Origin: Myxocyprinus asiaticus
Lineage: Eukaryota > Chordata > Actinopteri > Cypriniformes > Catostomidae
Length of the DNA: 64,000 nucleotides
Direction of reading: 5' to 3'
NCBI RefSeq assembly: GCF_019703515.2
Contig: NC_059362.1
Span: forward strand, 31,660,326-31,724,325
Positions 49,623-61,691 of this stretch are shown here, piece by piece (position 1 is the stretch's first letter; the number at the start of each line of letters is the position of its first letter). The notes beneath the pieces are model-generated. The model saw nothing but the letters and a program-made list of their open reading frames with translations. It had not been told where the DNA came from and made no database searches. The position numbers and the translations under genes were made by a program.

Positions 49623-49990
49623 TTTTCCCCTGGTGCGAGTGTCACAGCGAGGGGACAGAGCACCCGGGTCGAGATCACCCGTGGACGATGAGGGGGGGAT
49701 AGCCGATCTCGCGCGTTTCTACAGCACGCCTCTTTAAACCTCACATTTTAAAGAGTGCTTTTCACCGTATCCTCCATGGCAAACGGCTCGGCTGCCACCG
49801 TCGTGGGTTTGTGCGCGCGTGTGGGGTGTCTGTTCTATCTTTTTTGACTCGGCGTCCCGATGCGTCTCCAGTTCCCTTTCTCTTCTCTTTCCCACTCTCT
49901 CCCTCCCCTTCTCCTCCACTCCACTCAACGCGGAAACGCCGCTGCAGCACCACGCATGCGCACTCCACACTAGATGACTATTGAAGCCGC
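49623..49990 (-). promoter_or_regulatory. stxbp5: Probable stxbp5 5' UTR and promoter region
   Basis: The stretch upstream of the start codon is visibly richer in G, C and CpG (GCGCGC, CGCGTGTGG, CGCATGCGCA) than the surrounding AT-rich DNA. This is the pattern of a vertebrate CpG-island promoter. It contains a purine-only-rich run on the minus strand at about 49868-49924 (pyrimidine-rich on plus). No TATA box in a convincing place was seen. The transcription start cannot be fixed from sequence alone. Confidence 0.5.
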
Positions 49991-50268
49991 CTTCCAAACC
50001 CTTTTCCTAGTGACCAGGCAAGTATGACATGGCGTGTCATGCAGGGATGCAGGATGGAAAGCGCATCAGTCTTAAAGGTGGAGGAAGTCATTTTAATCCC
50101 ATACGCTTTTTGTCAAATTCCACGAATATCTCTTCACGGTCCGCTAGCTGTCCGTTCTGTTTGTGCGCTGAAAGAAAAAGCCGGTGTTTGTACACAGCCC
50201 TGGGTCTGTAAATGGGAAAATAAACAAAGTGGATCAGACCGATCCACACAACACTATTGTGCGTGCAT

Positions 50269-50730
50269 TAGTGATGGGTCGTTCATGAACGATTCGTTCA
50301 TTTTGTGACAGCCCTATACTATGCATTGCTCACACAGGAAACAGAAACGATTAGTTCACCTCTGGAGTCATCTTGTACCAGTCCTTTGTTCTTTTGTCAT
50401 GTGGCAGCTGTATACGCTATGCACATATGGCTGTCACCTGACAAAAGAACAAACGACTTGGACAAGAAGATTCCAGAGGTGAACTAATCGTTTCTTTTTC
50501 TTATAATTTGTCTTTGGCTGCATTATCAATTTTTCTTTATTAGGACTATAATCATAATTTGCATAAGTAGACGTGTTGGGGGGGATTTGGCTATTGAAAA
50601 TGTAACATTTTAATTTAATTCTGCTCAAATGATCTAAATGATAGAAATGACTTGAATAAAGTTTCGTTCATTTTGCTGAAAGAGACTCAAAGATTCAAGT
50701 CAGTAAAATGATCTGATCTTCCCATCACTA
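50269..50730. mobile_element. hAT-like element with internal hairpin, exact 8-bp duplication
   Basis: It is flanked by GCGTGCAT at 50261-50268 and 50731-50738. Ends TAGTGATGGGTCGTTCAT and GATCTTCCCATCACTA. The inside has a 70-base inverted repeat (50344-50413 and 50425-50494) around a loop of about 11 bases. 462 bp. It lies in the adgb-stxbp5 intergenic region, about 650 bases upstream of the stxbp5 start. Confidence 0.9.
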
Positions 50731-50822
50731 GCGTGCATGAGTATGGGGGGGGGGGCGGAGCTTCTGAAGGAGTACTGAAGGGAGGGGTGTGTTTGTTTGG
50801 CTGTTGAGTTCAAATATCAACT

Positions 50823-50935
50823 AGGGATGGGCGATACCACTTATTTTCTTTTCGATCCGATACCAAGTACTTTTAGGCCAGTATCACCGATATGGATACC
50901 AAATCGTATCCACTAAAAGGTACTTCTACTCCTGG
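50823..50935. mobile_element. Fragment of a hAT-like end (TAGGGATGGGCGATACC)
   Basis: TAGGGATGGGCGATACC and the following CGATCCGATACCAAGTAC are typical of one end of a short element. No matching second end was found. Confidence 0.5.
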
Positions 50936-50954
50936 CAGAATGTCAGCCTGAGTC

Positions 50955-51134
50955 ACTGTTCACTTTCATTGCATTTTTTTCCAATGAAGTTAAAGTGATT
51001 GGTGACTAAGGCTAACATCCTTATTTTGTATATCATCTTTTGTGTTCCATGGAACATAGAAAGTCATGCATGTTCGGAACAACTTGAGTGAGTAAATGAT
51101 GACAGAATTTTCGTTTTTGGGTGAACAATCCCCT
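50955..51134. mobile_element. TTAA-type element, single right arm
   Basis: Ends GAATTTTCGTTTTTGGGTGA then ACAATCCCCTAA. Same subfamily as the arm at 22.5 kb (TTCCATGGAACA). Confidence 0.65.
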
Positions 51135-51987
51135 AAATAAAACTTTATAATAATGATTATCTATTAGTAATACTGTTAATAATAATACTTTTTGTTTTAT
51201 TTATTTTTATTTATTTATTAAGTGCCTTTTATCTGGATATAGAGCATTATAAAGGTTTGCCAAGTGTCTAGCTCTGTACAGTATATGCCTTCTGTATGTC
51301 TTTTGCAAGAAAGTGGAGTTACATTGGCTCATCCGTCTGTCTTGCCATGTCTGTTTAAGAGTATGTCACTGGTAATTGACTCAGACATCTGTCCTTGTTT
51401 AATGAAGGCCAAGTGCACTCTTTGTGAACAGACAACATTGTGTGTGTTGGAGTCAGTTTTTCTGTGTCTGTGATAATACTATTTTATTTTAGAAACAAAT
51501 AATAATCAAATTTAATTAAACCAGCTACTGAGCTGAAAGTTCATGTTAGAAGAAAGGTACTAACAGACATAATATGATATGTTGTATTAATTTAATATTG
51601 GAATATCAAATGAATATTTTTCCTATTCATCCAATTTTAGCCACTGAGCAAATTATGACTCAATAACTATGACAAGGTGATAAATGGTAAACAACATAAT
51701 AACTCAGCAAAGAACAATATATCTGTGTAGCATATGGACTGCAAATGTGTATAAAGTATATACAACATGTAACATTTGTCTTGATAATAAAATGCACAAC
51801 CTTTTTTTTTTTTTTTTTTTTACAGTTTGTAGTTTACAAACACATATCAGGAATGGGCCTGTTATAGTTTAAGAAAAAATTCCAATTCTCAGCTGTTGTA
51901 AAGTATAGTAATAAAGTCTACTGTATCTCCATTAGAAAGCATCATTAAAACATATACTGTTGTGGTCAAATTAGTGAACCAGGTGTA

Positions 51988-52035
<48 letters not shown>

Positions 52036-53311
52036 TTAAGTGTTGTTAGATCCTTTAAAAATGCAGCACAAATAAAGTGACCTATGACAACCATGCTGAG
52101 AAAGACAAACACTGGGCCTTCGCTGAGGTTTGGAATAGATCCCTTTGATTTTCTGCTCTTTCATAGTGTAATGATGGAGATAAGTGTTGAATGCATATCC
52201 TTATCAGGCCCTGGGAGAGGCTGAAGAGACCCTTATGAGGTAAGGGCTGTCTTCATGTCCATACGAAGTTTTGACCAATAACCTGATCCCACACACACAC
52301 ATAAAACACTTCATAAAGCTACAGATGGGAACATCACTTGTTTCTCAATTATTCTGCTACATTTTATTCATGATATTAATGAGAGACAAAAAGAGGGGTT
52401 AGTCATTTGTGCTCAGCATTCAGCATTAGTATAGGATTGCTGTTTGTAGGCTTTGATAAGATTCTTCCATTGATGCATGTTTTTATTGCTCTCCGACTCG
52501 GAGGAGGGGCCAAAGTTTTCAGTAAAGTGACTAAAGCAAGGTGTTCCCTTACAGAAGTGGTTTTCCATTAAAGAGCCACAAATTCCTCTCAATACAGAAG
52601 CAGTATGCAACTGATCATGCACCAGTGCAGATATTTATTTATTTACTTATGTTTCTAAAAGTAAGGTTTTCCTCCCCATTTAACAAATATTTACATACAC
52701 AGATATGAAAAGTGCAGAGTGACAAAGGTAATGAATTTAATCTCTTTGTAGATGTTTTTTGGGTCACCACAGAGATTGCATGCATTTCAACGGATGACGT
52801 TAATTGCCTACCCAATCTAATTAGCTGTCCCTTTCTCCATGGCATACTTAGTCCCACACCTTTATTTTAACCAGGTACCTAATTTACACAAGCTGGTGAT
52901 GATTTCACCACGATGGTGTGCTTTATTTCATAATCAGAAAGCATAGCATCTTGTGATTATTTTGCATTGATGACCTCCAACAAGTTATGAATTATTCATA
53001 AAGAGTTTCAGTATGCAAATATCGGTCTTGGGATTGAACACAGGGGTTTAAACCGAGAGGAATGTAAAGTGTGTTTAATATCGAAGTGTATTCTAAAGAA
53101 CAGAGTATTCAAATTAATCCACTTCTCATCCTACAGAGAGAGAGGTGAATGGGACAGGGCTTTAAAGGGACATCATTATGACTGTAAGAACAAATAAACC
53201 CACACATTTACACACACATATACTTTGCAGGGCATTAGATAATACATTACAAGATGCTGCATTGATGTTTCAAATTGGCATAGTTAAAGAATGCAGAATG
53301 AAAATGGGATG
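51135..53311. other. Intergenic DNA, no gene seen
   Basis: Holds a T run (51801-51821) and a (TTA)n repeat (51992-52035). Confidence 0.45.
51992..52035. repeat. (TTA)n microsatellite
   Basis: About 14 units. Confidence 0.95.
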
Positions 53312-53484
53312 AAGCTTGAAAGGTTTGATCGCCATTCACTTGCATTGTAAGCACCTACAGAGCTCAGATATTCTCCTAAAAATCTTGTTTATGTTCAGCA
53401 GAAGACAGAAAGTCATACACATCTGGGATGGCATGAGGATGAGTAACTGATGAGAGAATTTTCATTTTTGGGTGAATTATCCCT
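53312..53484. mobile_element. TTAA-type element, copy E, right arm only
   Basis: Starts GAGCTTGAAAGGTTTG, ends GGGTGAATTATCCCT, followed by TTAA (53485-53488). Confidence 0.8.
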
Positions 53485-53768
53485 TTAAATGACTGGTTTT
53501 ATGATTTGGAGAGAAAGTAACATTTCCTTCCTAACATGTCACTTTGAGCCAACAACTCATACGCATTCAGATGCAGAATAATGTTATGATAAGACTCCAT
53601 TTCAGTACTATGTGTTTGTGTTACAAGGAAGGACAGAAAATAAGAGAGGGATGCCTCATTTGTATTGCATCACAAAATACAGAATGTCAGAGAAAATGAT
53701 GCTGCTAAAAATCCATCCATCCATCCATCTATCCATTTTACTGAAATTTAAATGTTATGACTGACTTA

Positions 53769-54190
53769 CAGGAATAGTTCACCCAAAAATGATAATTCTC
53801 TCATAATTTACTCACCCTGTTGCCGTCTCTATTTCGTATGACTTACCTTTTCTTCTGCGGAACACAAAAAAGCTATTTTGATATGATGCGAATATATTCA
53901 TCAAATGCAAGTCAGATGGTTCCAACACTTCCAAGCTCCAAAAAGGACATAAAGGCAGCATACATTTAATTCATACAATTCGAGTAGTTTAATCCATGTC
54001 TTCTGAAGTGATACGATCAGTTTGACCAAAGTAGACCAAAATGTAACTCCATTGGCACGATCATGTTTTAAAGCATGATTATTCTGCCACGCACAGAGCG
54101 CTTTACTTGTTTGTGTTTCGCTGAAGAAAGTCATATGAGTTTCAGATGGCATGAGGGTGAGTAAATGATGAGAGAATTATAATTTTTCTT
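53769..54190. mobile_element. TTAA-type element, copy F, diverged subfamily
   Basis: Begins AGGAATAGTTCACCCAAAAA, ends GAATTATAATTTTTCTT before TTAA (54191-54194). The centre differs from copies A to D (AAAGTAGACCAAAATGTAAC). Confidence 0.75.
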
Positions 54191-54194
54191 TTAA

Positions 54195-55108
54195 GGGTCA
54201 CTTTGAACTGATTAGATCAGACATGGAGTCTGAAATATAACAGCATTACATTTCTGAGGGGTCCAGAGGACCTAATTTTGAGCATGTGATCTAAACTGAA
54301 GAAGTTGAAACCTTTCAAATTTTTACTGCAAATCTTATGTCATCAAAGAAAGAATCATCTGTGGGTCTAAATGTAACTTCAAGTGAACATTTCATCTATC
54401 AATATACACTACTACAGTACCTCACTGGCACACCCACACACACTCTACAGAAGTGACTGAAAGGCAAGGTGACTGGCAAAAGCAGAATGACATTCCCTCC
54501 ATTAAAATTCCCTCCATGGCATTAAAGTTACTGTTTACAGAAAAAGGACAGACAGCTTAACCTCTACTCCCTGAGCTCTCATCATTCCTGGCAAAAGCCA
54601 GAAAACTTCTTCCAAAGCTTCCAGTTAATAGCATCTTTCTGCACATATATAAGATGGCATGCTCACTTGACTGTAATTCTTGAAAGCAAGTGGCAGTCTC
54701 CATGTGTCATTGCCATCAACCAGACCGATCAAACACCTTCCCAGTGTTATGATGGCTGTCAATCACTTGGTCTGGTGGTAGAGACAACCTCCCTGTCTCC
54801 CCTTTTCTGGAGTTTAGGTGTTTAAGACACACTCTAGTGTTAAATACTGTCTGACTACTCAGGGCATAAAGACATGCAGAAGACATTGGGATACTAGCTA
54901 AGTTTAAAAGACAATCTGTGAATCACAGTGAACAGCAGGGGTCACTAAACAATCATAAGTGGCCCTGAGCTGCAGTCATTGGTGTATGGGTTGTTGACAA
55001 ATAAGGTTGTCTGATGAGAAAAATTTGAAATCTGTTAAAAATCTAGTTTAAAACACATTTATCAAATGTATAGAAATGTAACATTTGTGTCCATGTTTGT
55101 TACATACA

Positions 55109-55147
<39 letters not shown>

Positions 55148-55602
55148 AAAGATGCATTTTCAACTAAAAAATTGATTTAATGACTAAAAATGTCAAGCGG
55201 TAAAGCCATCAAGTAAAAGGTTTTAGGCTTTAGTACATGCAAGCATGCGCAACTAATAATTTTAATATTTTTAATATAAAATAATATATATTTTTATTAT
55301 TATTATTTTAGTCAAGAATATCAAAAAGTTTTCTCAGGGTCACTCCATTTGACCTGAACTAAATGTGTTTTTCCATAAAAATTTCAAAATATCTGAAAAA
55401 TAAATAAATAAATAAATCAAACCAAATAAATAAAAACTTCACACAGTCATGGGGGTCTTAATGAAACTACTGTTTGTTTTTTTGTTGTTTTTTTACATGA
55501 CAAAAGTATGGCCACCTGCATGGTTACACAACCAGACTTTAATTTGGTGGACACAAGTTTTTCAAATATTAATAATATTGTAAAACAAAATTATTTCACT
55601 GC
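54195..55602. other. Intergenic DNA, no gene seen
   Basis: A TTTA repeat lies at 55108-55131. Nothing else recognised. Confidence 0.45.
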
Positions 55603-56050
55603 CAATTTTGGGTGTAATGCATTACTAAGTAATTAATTACTGTAATTAAATGACTTTTTACTCTTCTCTCAATTTAATTACAGTTACTTCTGATGTAATT
55701 GTGTTAAATAATGTATAGACTATAGAACAATTCTATATAAAACAATAGTGAATTTAAATCGAAATTGAACATCTAATGTTAAAATATATATTTTCTACTT
55801 TAACGCTGCCCTTTTAAATTCTCTGGCCAGTTCATGAATAATTTATTTGATTTTATATGATTTATTTGAAAGAATTAAAAGAACAGTTTCATGTTTATCC
55901 TTGTATTTTTCATCTGGTCAAGGTTGATAAGGGTTTTAGAAAGTAATTAGTAATAAGTAATGCAATTACTTTTCAGACCAGTAAACTAATTACACTGTAG
56001 AAGATGTAATTAGTAGTAATTACTTTTTTAGAGTAACTTACCCAACACTG
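55603..56050. mobile_element. Short hAT-like element with TGTTGGGT ends
   Basis: Left CAATTTTGGGTGTAATGCA and right, inverted, CAGTGTTGGGTAAGTTACT. The flanks TTCACTGC (55595-55602) and TCCACTGC (56051-56058) agree at seven of eight. Inside are TAATTACT-type palindromes. Confidence 0.75.
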
Positions 56051-56058
56051 TCCACTGC

Positions 56059-58268
56059 ATTTTTTTAAAAGAAATAATAATAAAAGATTATTCCAAACTA
56101 TATGCCAACATTATTTTAAGAATTTCAGCTTTTAATGACACTTTTGTCTATTTTTTATATATAAAGACAGATACACCACACTTTTTTTAATTTAAGCCCT
56201 AGAAAAAATAATAAAATGACTTTGAACTCAGAAATTCTTCTGTGTGAATTGCATATTTAATGTATTTGTCATACATATACTTGATAAATCCGGACAAAAA
56301 ACATGAGCGTCCCATGGAACAAATTAACCCGTTTACATAGAGTACACTTTATTAAGATTAGTCTACTTTTATTAAGTTATAATAAAATATTATACTCACA
56401 AAGGCGGACCACTGCTGGGATGTTTTTTTACTTTAATTGCACAGGTTTGAATGAATGTCAAATACCTAAAACCAAATGAACATTAAAGTTAAAGACTGAA
56501 AGGCGGCTGTGGGTGTCCATTCACTACATCCTGCAGGTGATCCTGCTTCTAGATTTCTGCAATTTCTGCAACTCTTTCAATTATGAAACCCTCTCAGTGA
56601 GGTGCTGTCCTTCAAACTGTTCCTCTATACAGGAAATCACAGCATAATGTGTCATGTATCTAGATGATGCAGGTTTCCAGATGGGGATCACAGAAATGAT
56701 CTACGCTCTTTATCATGTTCGCATTACATAAACACCAGGAGTTTATATTATAATATAATATCATACCACAATTGGCATTGATTCAGCTGAATATTTAGCC
56801 TTGAGATTACTGATTTGGGAGACTTGGAGCACATATAAAATAAACATGCCTGCTTCAGTGAACAGGGCTTGGTAACATAAGGTTACCATTTGATTTCATA
56901 ATTTTATTAAGAAAAGATTAGGCTTTATTTACTCTTTAGGGTATTTTGTAAAACACATTTATCTTAATGGTACTGCTGTGAGCCACTCTTTCTAAAATTA
57001 ATCTTAGGAATGTTATGAAATAATATAAAATAATGCCAGTCACCACTGCAGTTGTTTAGGCAAACACAGAGTTATGTGATAGATGTGAATGAGTAAGAAC
57101 ACAGTGTTCTAAAGACACAGAAAAATGTTCCGACACTACAGCAATTACTCTGTGTGCCCTCTTCTCGTCTCAACTCCACCATAAATACTCTTGTCTGCAG
57201 TCCCACCAGCCAGAAAAGGCCAGGCTAATATGGGGCGTTAATGGCTTTTATTGTTCAGTGTATGCTACTCAGGGATAACTAGAATTAAATCCTGTGCTTC
57301 GCACGTGCATTTGCCCAAGCACTTGTCCTCATACCTTATGAGCTGAAGGTGCTGCAATGCAAGAAAATAAATGTCATCTTTTGTGTGTGCATGTGTAAGT
57401 GCTGACCGTGGCTTAGTGGATTAACTCACTCCATATGATTGCTGGGGATATGAGGGTTGGCACATCTGAATATGAACTGACAGATTGCAGACTGAAGAGT
57501 CTGAGGAGAACAGGGAACACACCCACACACCTCCCTGACCTTAAACCACTTCAGATGTCCTGTTTCACAGACTGAGAGAAAAACAGGTTTATGCTGAGTG
57601 TATTTTAGAGAAGAGAAAATTGCAGGACAGAGAAAAGAGGAAACCGAAAGATATTTAACCTCAGTTATCCTTATGAGCTAATATATCTTGGATGTGAGTA
57701 ATGCTCTAACTGTCCACTGGATTGGAATAATATCTCCTGCAGCAGGGCTCCCAAAACCCCAGAATACACTTGAAAAAAATATCCAAAGAACAGCAATCCA
57801 ACTAACAACTAAGGTCACTCTCCTTATGTACAGCTGCATTGCAGTTGGCAGAAAACTTTCCAATCTAGCGTTCAACGTAAAGATAAGGCAATCTCACACA
57901 TTATCAGATTAAAGGGGAGAGTAAGACGATATCAATATGTTACAAAAGAGGAAAACAATCTATTATCAAACATGTAGTATAACAAGATATCCTATGGTGA
58001 CTGGCGTAAATGTAGCAAAATCAATGCATTTCACACAAAAATTAATTAGTGTTGACATGGCCATAGTCTATCCTATACAAACATTAAAATGCAGCACAGA
58101 GTAAGACAACCAGACAATGAGTCAAATGCATGATGATTAATTTGTTACAGGAATCTTTATAATAATATATTCAAAAAGGACAGACAGAGATAATGTGACA
58201 TACTCTTAATAAAATGACACATTATATTAGACTATTGACTCAGACTATTAATAGTTTAGCCAGTCAGA
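56059..58268. other. Intergenic DNA downstream of adgb, no gene seen
   Basis: AT-rich. It should contain the adgb 3' UTR, but no clear polyadenylation signal was found on minus. Confidence 0.4.
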
Positions 58269-58451
58269 TCATCTCCTCTTGCTCCCACTCTTTCGTCCAC
58301 TTGGTTGGACCTGAGTAGGGTCGACCTTTTCCTGTTCGACAGGTTCCACTGGTAGCTCGTCTTTTTTCTTATGAGATTGCTCCTCCAGGATCCGGGAACG
58401 GAAAGCCTCACGAGCGTGCATCATCTTTTGCCGATACTCATCCACAATGTC
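58269..58451 (-). CDS. adgb: adgb last coding exon with stop
   Basis: Minus-strand exon of 183 bp, acceptor TTGTTATAG. It starts DIVDEYRQKMMHAREAFRS, continues the helix, and ends in a low-complexity basic tail (GRKSGSKRR). The TGA stop is at 58271-58269. Confidence 0.83.
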   Translation of the reverse strand, partial: DIVDEYRQKMMHAREAFRSRILEEQSHKKKDELPVEPVEQEKVDPTQVQPSGRKSGSKRR

Positions 58452-58679
58452 CTATAACAAGAACTCTTAACATTTTGCTTTGCAACTATTTCAACAGCAT
58501 AAAAGCAATCCTAATTAAATTAATCATCTTAATTAAAAGTAATTCTCAAAAATGTCAATGGCATGTATGTTATTACTATGTTAAAACTAACGCACAACAA
58601 ATACCAACACTAATACAGTACTATTTAGTGTGTGTTAATCTAAGCTCCAGTTCAATTCTAATATCTAAACATCACAAAC

Positions 58680-58863
58680 CTGAAAGCCAATGTAAGTCTC
58701 CACATGTCGTTTCATCATTTCCTTACGTGTGATTCGTTCCTGTTTACGTTGTTCTAGAATGTTGTCCCAGATCAGGCGGAAGCTTTGGAACTTCTCTGAG
58801 CGTTCCCTTCTCTGCTCCTCCTCTAACACTTCATCCTTCAGACGAGGCTTCGGCAAAGACCTC
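58680..58863 (-). CDS. adgb: adgb C-terminal exon (second from last)
   Basis: Minus-strand exon of 184 bp, acceptor CTCTGTAG and donor GTTTGTG. It reads RSLPKPRLKDEVLEEEQRR, then a long basic and acidic helix with FRLIWDNILEQRKQERITR and RHVETYIGFQ. It is strongly coiled-coil-like. It ends in phase 0. Confidence 0.83.
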
Positions 58864-59061
58864 CTACAGAGATATTATATTAGAATTCTGTATATGTATA
58901 TCCAGTATATATATATATATATATATTGTAATGTATAATAATGTATTATATCTTTGATCTTTTCTCAGGAACAGGTGAACTCTCATTGATATATTTGAGA
59001 GACACAACATTCAATCTGTACCTGAGTCACATGTTTGATAGACTGTGTAAGTGTACTATAC

Positions 59062-59152
59062 CTGATAAATGGTGTATAATCAATGTCATTTTTGCCAAAG
59101 TTTTGTGAGAGCACACTGAACTCTCCACTCTGTTGTGTCTGAGATTGTGTGC
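59062..59152 (-). CDS. adgb: adgb C-terminal exon (third from last)
   Basis: Minus-strand exon of 91 bp, acceptor CCTCTGTAG and donor GTATAG. It reads TQSQTQQSGEFSVLSQNF then GKNDIDYTPFI, with both end codons split. The DYTPFIR segment leads into a proline- and lysine-containing stretch in the next exon. Confidence 0.8.
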
Positions 59153-59270
59153 CTACAGAGGCAGATACCAAACATTTAAATACACACACACATGCAATCA
59201 CACCATGCCATTAAACAACTGTATTAAAAAAAATCTGTGATTTGTATGTATTTGTATATTCGTGTATAAC

Positions 59271-59361
59271 CTGCTTCAGCTGTAACAGGCTCTTTACCCT
59301 CTGCTGTATTTCCAGTATGTGATTGCAACTGTTTGAGATAGCGCAGCCGGGTCTGATGAGC
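59271..59361 (-). CDS. adgb: adgb C-terminal exon (fourth from last)
   Basis: Minus-strand exon of 91 bp, acceptor CTTGAAG and donor GTTATAC. It reads AHQTRLRYLKQLQSHTG then NTAEGKEPVTAEA. The final G joins GC from the next exon to make glycine. It continues the helical charged tail of the preceding exon. Confidence 0.82.
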
Positions 59362-59452
59362 CTTCAAGACAAACCAATATCACATGTAGGATTGCTGGTG
59401 CACACAGAGCAAATGTATTTCTACCTCTGCAGTGGATTCAGTTGTGTAGTAC

Positions 59453-59608
59453 CTTTGCTGCTCTGCCGGGTTCAGCTGCTTCCCAGGCCAGTTTCATGGC
59501 TCTGATCTCCTCCAGTCTTTCTGTGTCTTTCTTCACCTCTATGCTGTCTGTTTCACTGTGCTCACTTACCACACGCAGGGTCCAGTGGGGCTTACTCACA
59601 TCCAAAAT
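59453..59608 (-). CDS. adgb: adgb C-terminal exon (fifth from last)
   Basis: Minus-strand exon of 156 bp (52 codons, phase 0 at both ends), acceptor TTGTGCAG and donor GTACTA. It reads ILDVSKPHWTLRVVSEHSE, then a charged linker, then EEIRAMKLAWEAAEPGRAAK. The tryptophan-containing WTLRVV and the AWEAAEPGRA stretch are the most recognisable parts of the androglobin tail. Confidence 0.85.
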
Positions 59609-59842
59609 CTGCACAACAAATACAAGCTGGTATTTGGCTTAAAATCCCCTGGCTGGTTTAGTGTGGGGTCCAAAAGAGTAAGACTACTTAAATTTTTTTT
59701 TAAATTAAATACAATTTAACAGGATACCAATTGACTACTTGTGTTGAGCTTCATGATGTACTTCCGCTTTGAAGTAATTTTTGCCTAGTTCGCCAAACTC
59801 CACTTAAAATGAAGAATTTTTTTAATTCTTTCAACTGAAATT

Positions 59843-61691
59843 TTACTCTGTATAAACTTCTTTACCTGTCAAAATGCATTAAGTCCCTTCTTAGAAAAGA
59901 AAACAATATGTAACAATCATGCTTTATTAACATTTTCTAACAAAGCATTCCAAAGTATAAAGATAAAAATGCACTAAAATGCACCAATTTAAGTAACATT
60001 AAACATTTTCCAAAGTCTAAGTGGGAGGTTTACTAATTGAAATATCTAGTCCCTGTAGTTTGCGTTTTCATTGCAATGGGCATCAAATCTCTTAAACCCT
60101 TAACCTTCACAATATTAATAGTGGCTATCCAACTTTACTACAGCAATCATGAAGCTGCACTTACATGATTTGCCACTTTGAAGTCCATATGAAATGTGCT
60201 GCAGAGAAAGTCTTGTTTTGTTCTTAGTGCTGACACTGTCCACATAATAACACAGTACATACTGTAATTAGAATTGTCTGGAACGCAACGCCGGGGAAAT
60301 GCTGATGCTTCACTCCAGCGTGTTTCATTTTGCCATTTCTGTATGTTTTTGATAGTAGTTTCTCACACATGACCAGTGTAATTATTAAACCCCAAAAGCT
60401 GTGATCTAATTAAATATATATAGTCTGTATGTGCTGCGCACTTCAGAGTGCTCTGCTCTCTGTCATCTACTACACACACAGAGCACGTGTGATGATCATG
60501 ATGAGGTGTTTTCAGTGTATGAGCAGTCGGCTTCACACTTTCATTTTGAAGCGTGCAGCACATGCAGATTAAACATTTATTCAATTAAATTTTAAGCCTT
60601 TTGTTATTTAATAATTATACTAGGACATATTGCATTTGTATTTGATTAAATGTGCATTTAAACATACATTTTTGTCCCAAATCTGTCAAATTCAGTGACA
60701 TTCCATGTTTTATAGCTAATGCCATTTTTATGAGTGGATTCAGTGATTTCATCTGTGTTTTCCGCATTGTGGAAATCACAGGGCCCAAAATGTGGTAACA
60801 GCAGTCTACGCGGACTTCGATCATTGAATTATTAAACATTTATTCACATCCTGCGGTGTATAGGCCGCATCACCTTGCTACCACCTCAGTGTGTGGATTT
60901 ATAAAAAAAAAAAATCTATGGTCTGACCGTTGTCATTGTCTAAAGTTTACAACTTAAATGTTTTTGTAGTTAACACAACAGCAATGTGGGAATGAAAAAA
61001 ATCATAATTTACACTATATCAATACTTAAACTATTTTGTCGGAGCAAAGTAGAGATGACAGCAGATGAGTAGAGAATGTACGCAACAGGACTTCGTTCAT
61101 GACAGTCAACCACTGATGTTGTTTCACAATGTACAGCCGATTTTATGTACAATGAATTTGTGTATTTGACTCCTATGATGAGTCCAGGTTTTTACCATGT
61201 TGTTGTACATATAACAAAAATCTTGTTAGTGACATAGTCTAACAGTTTTATTATACTAAAATATTTTCCAGGACAAATAATTATTTTCCAGGAGATTTAG
61301 GTATTTTTCTAATTTTCCAAGACTTTTCAATGACTCGAAAACTGCACTGCAACTGTGTGATTTTTTAAGAATGGTCAGAGTAAGATAATGGCTAATTTAT
61401 TTATAAATGAAATCTATATGGGACATTTAACCAAGGTTAAGTAATTTGCAATTGTTTTATGGTGGAATTAATTTATCTTTGAAGCTTAACATTTATGAAA
61501 TATCATCAATGAATGAAACACGGCATTAATGAGATGGCCAGCAGTGGACTGCTGCAGGTTAAATATATTGTATTTGTTATTCAGGAGCTGAGTATACAAT
61601 TGGAAAGGAAAAAATATATTTAAAGGCAATCGAGATCAGTCACGTTAACGCCAAAAACATGATTTATTGTTTTAATCAACTGACAGCCCTA
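59843..61691. mobile_element. hAT-like element related to the 18.4 kb copy, copy 2
   Basis: 59865-60160 matches 18565-18880 (for example GTCTAAGTGGGAGGT and CATTGCAATGGGCAT). The right end reads CAACTGACAGCCCTA at 61677-61691, the family end. The left end is eroded. It is longer than copy 1 (about 1.85 against 0.77 kb). It lies in an adgb intron. Confidence 0.7.
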
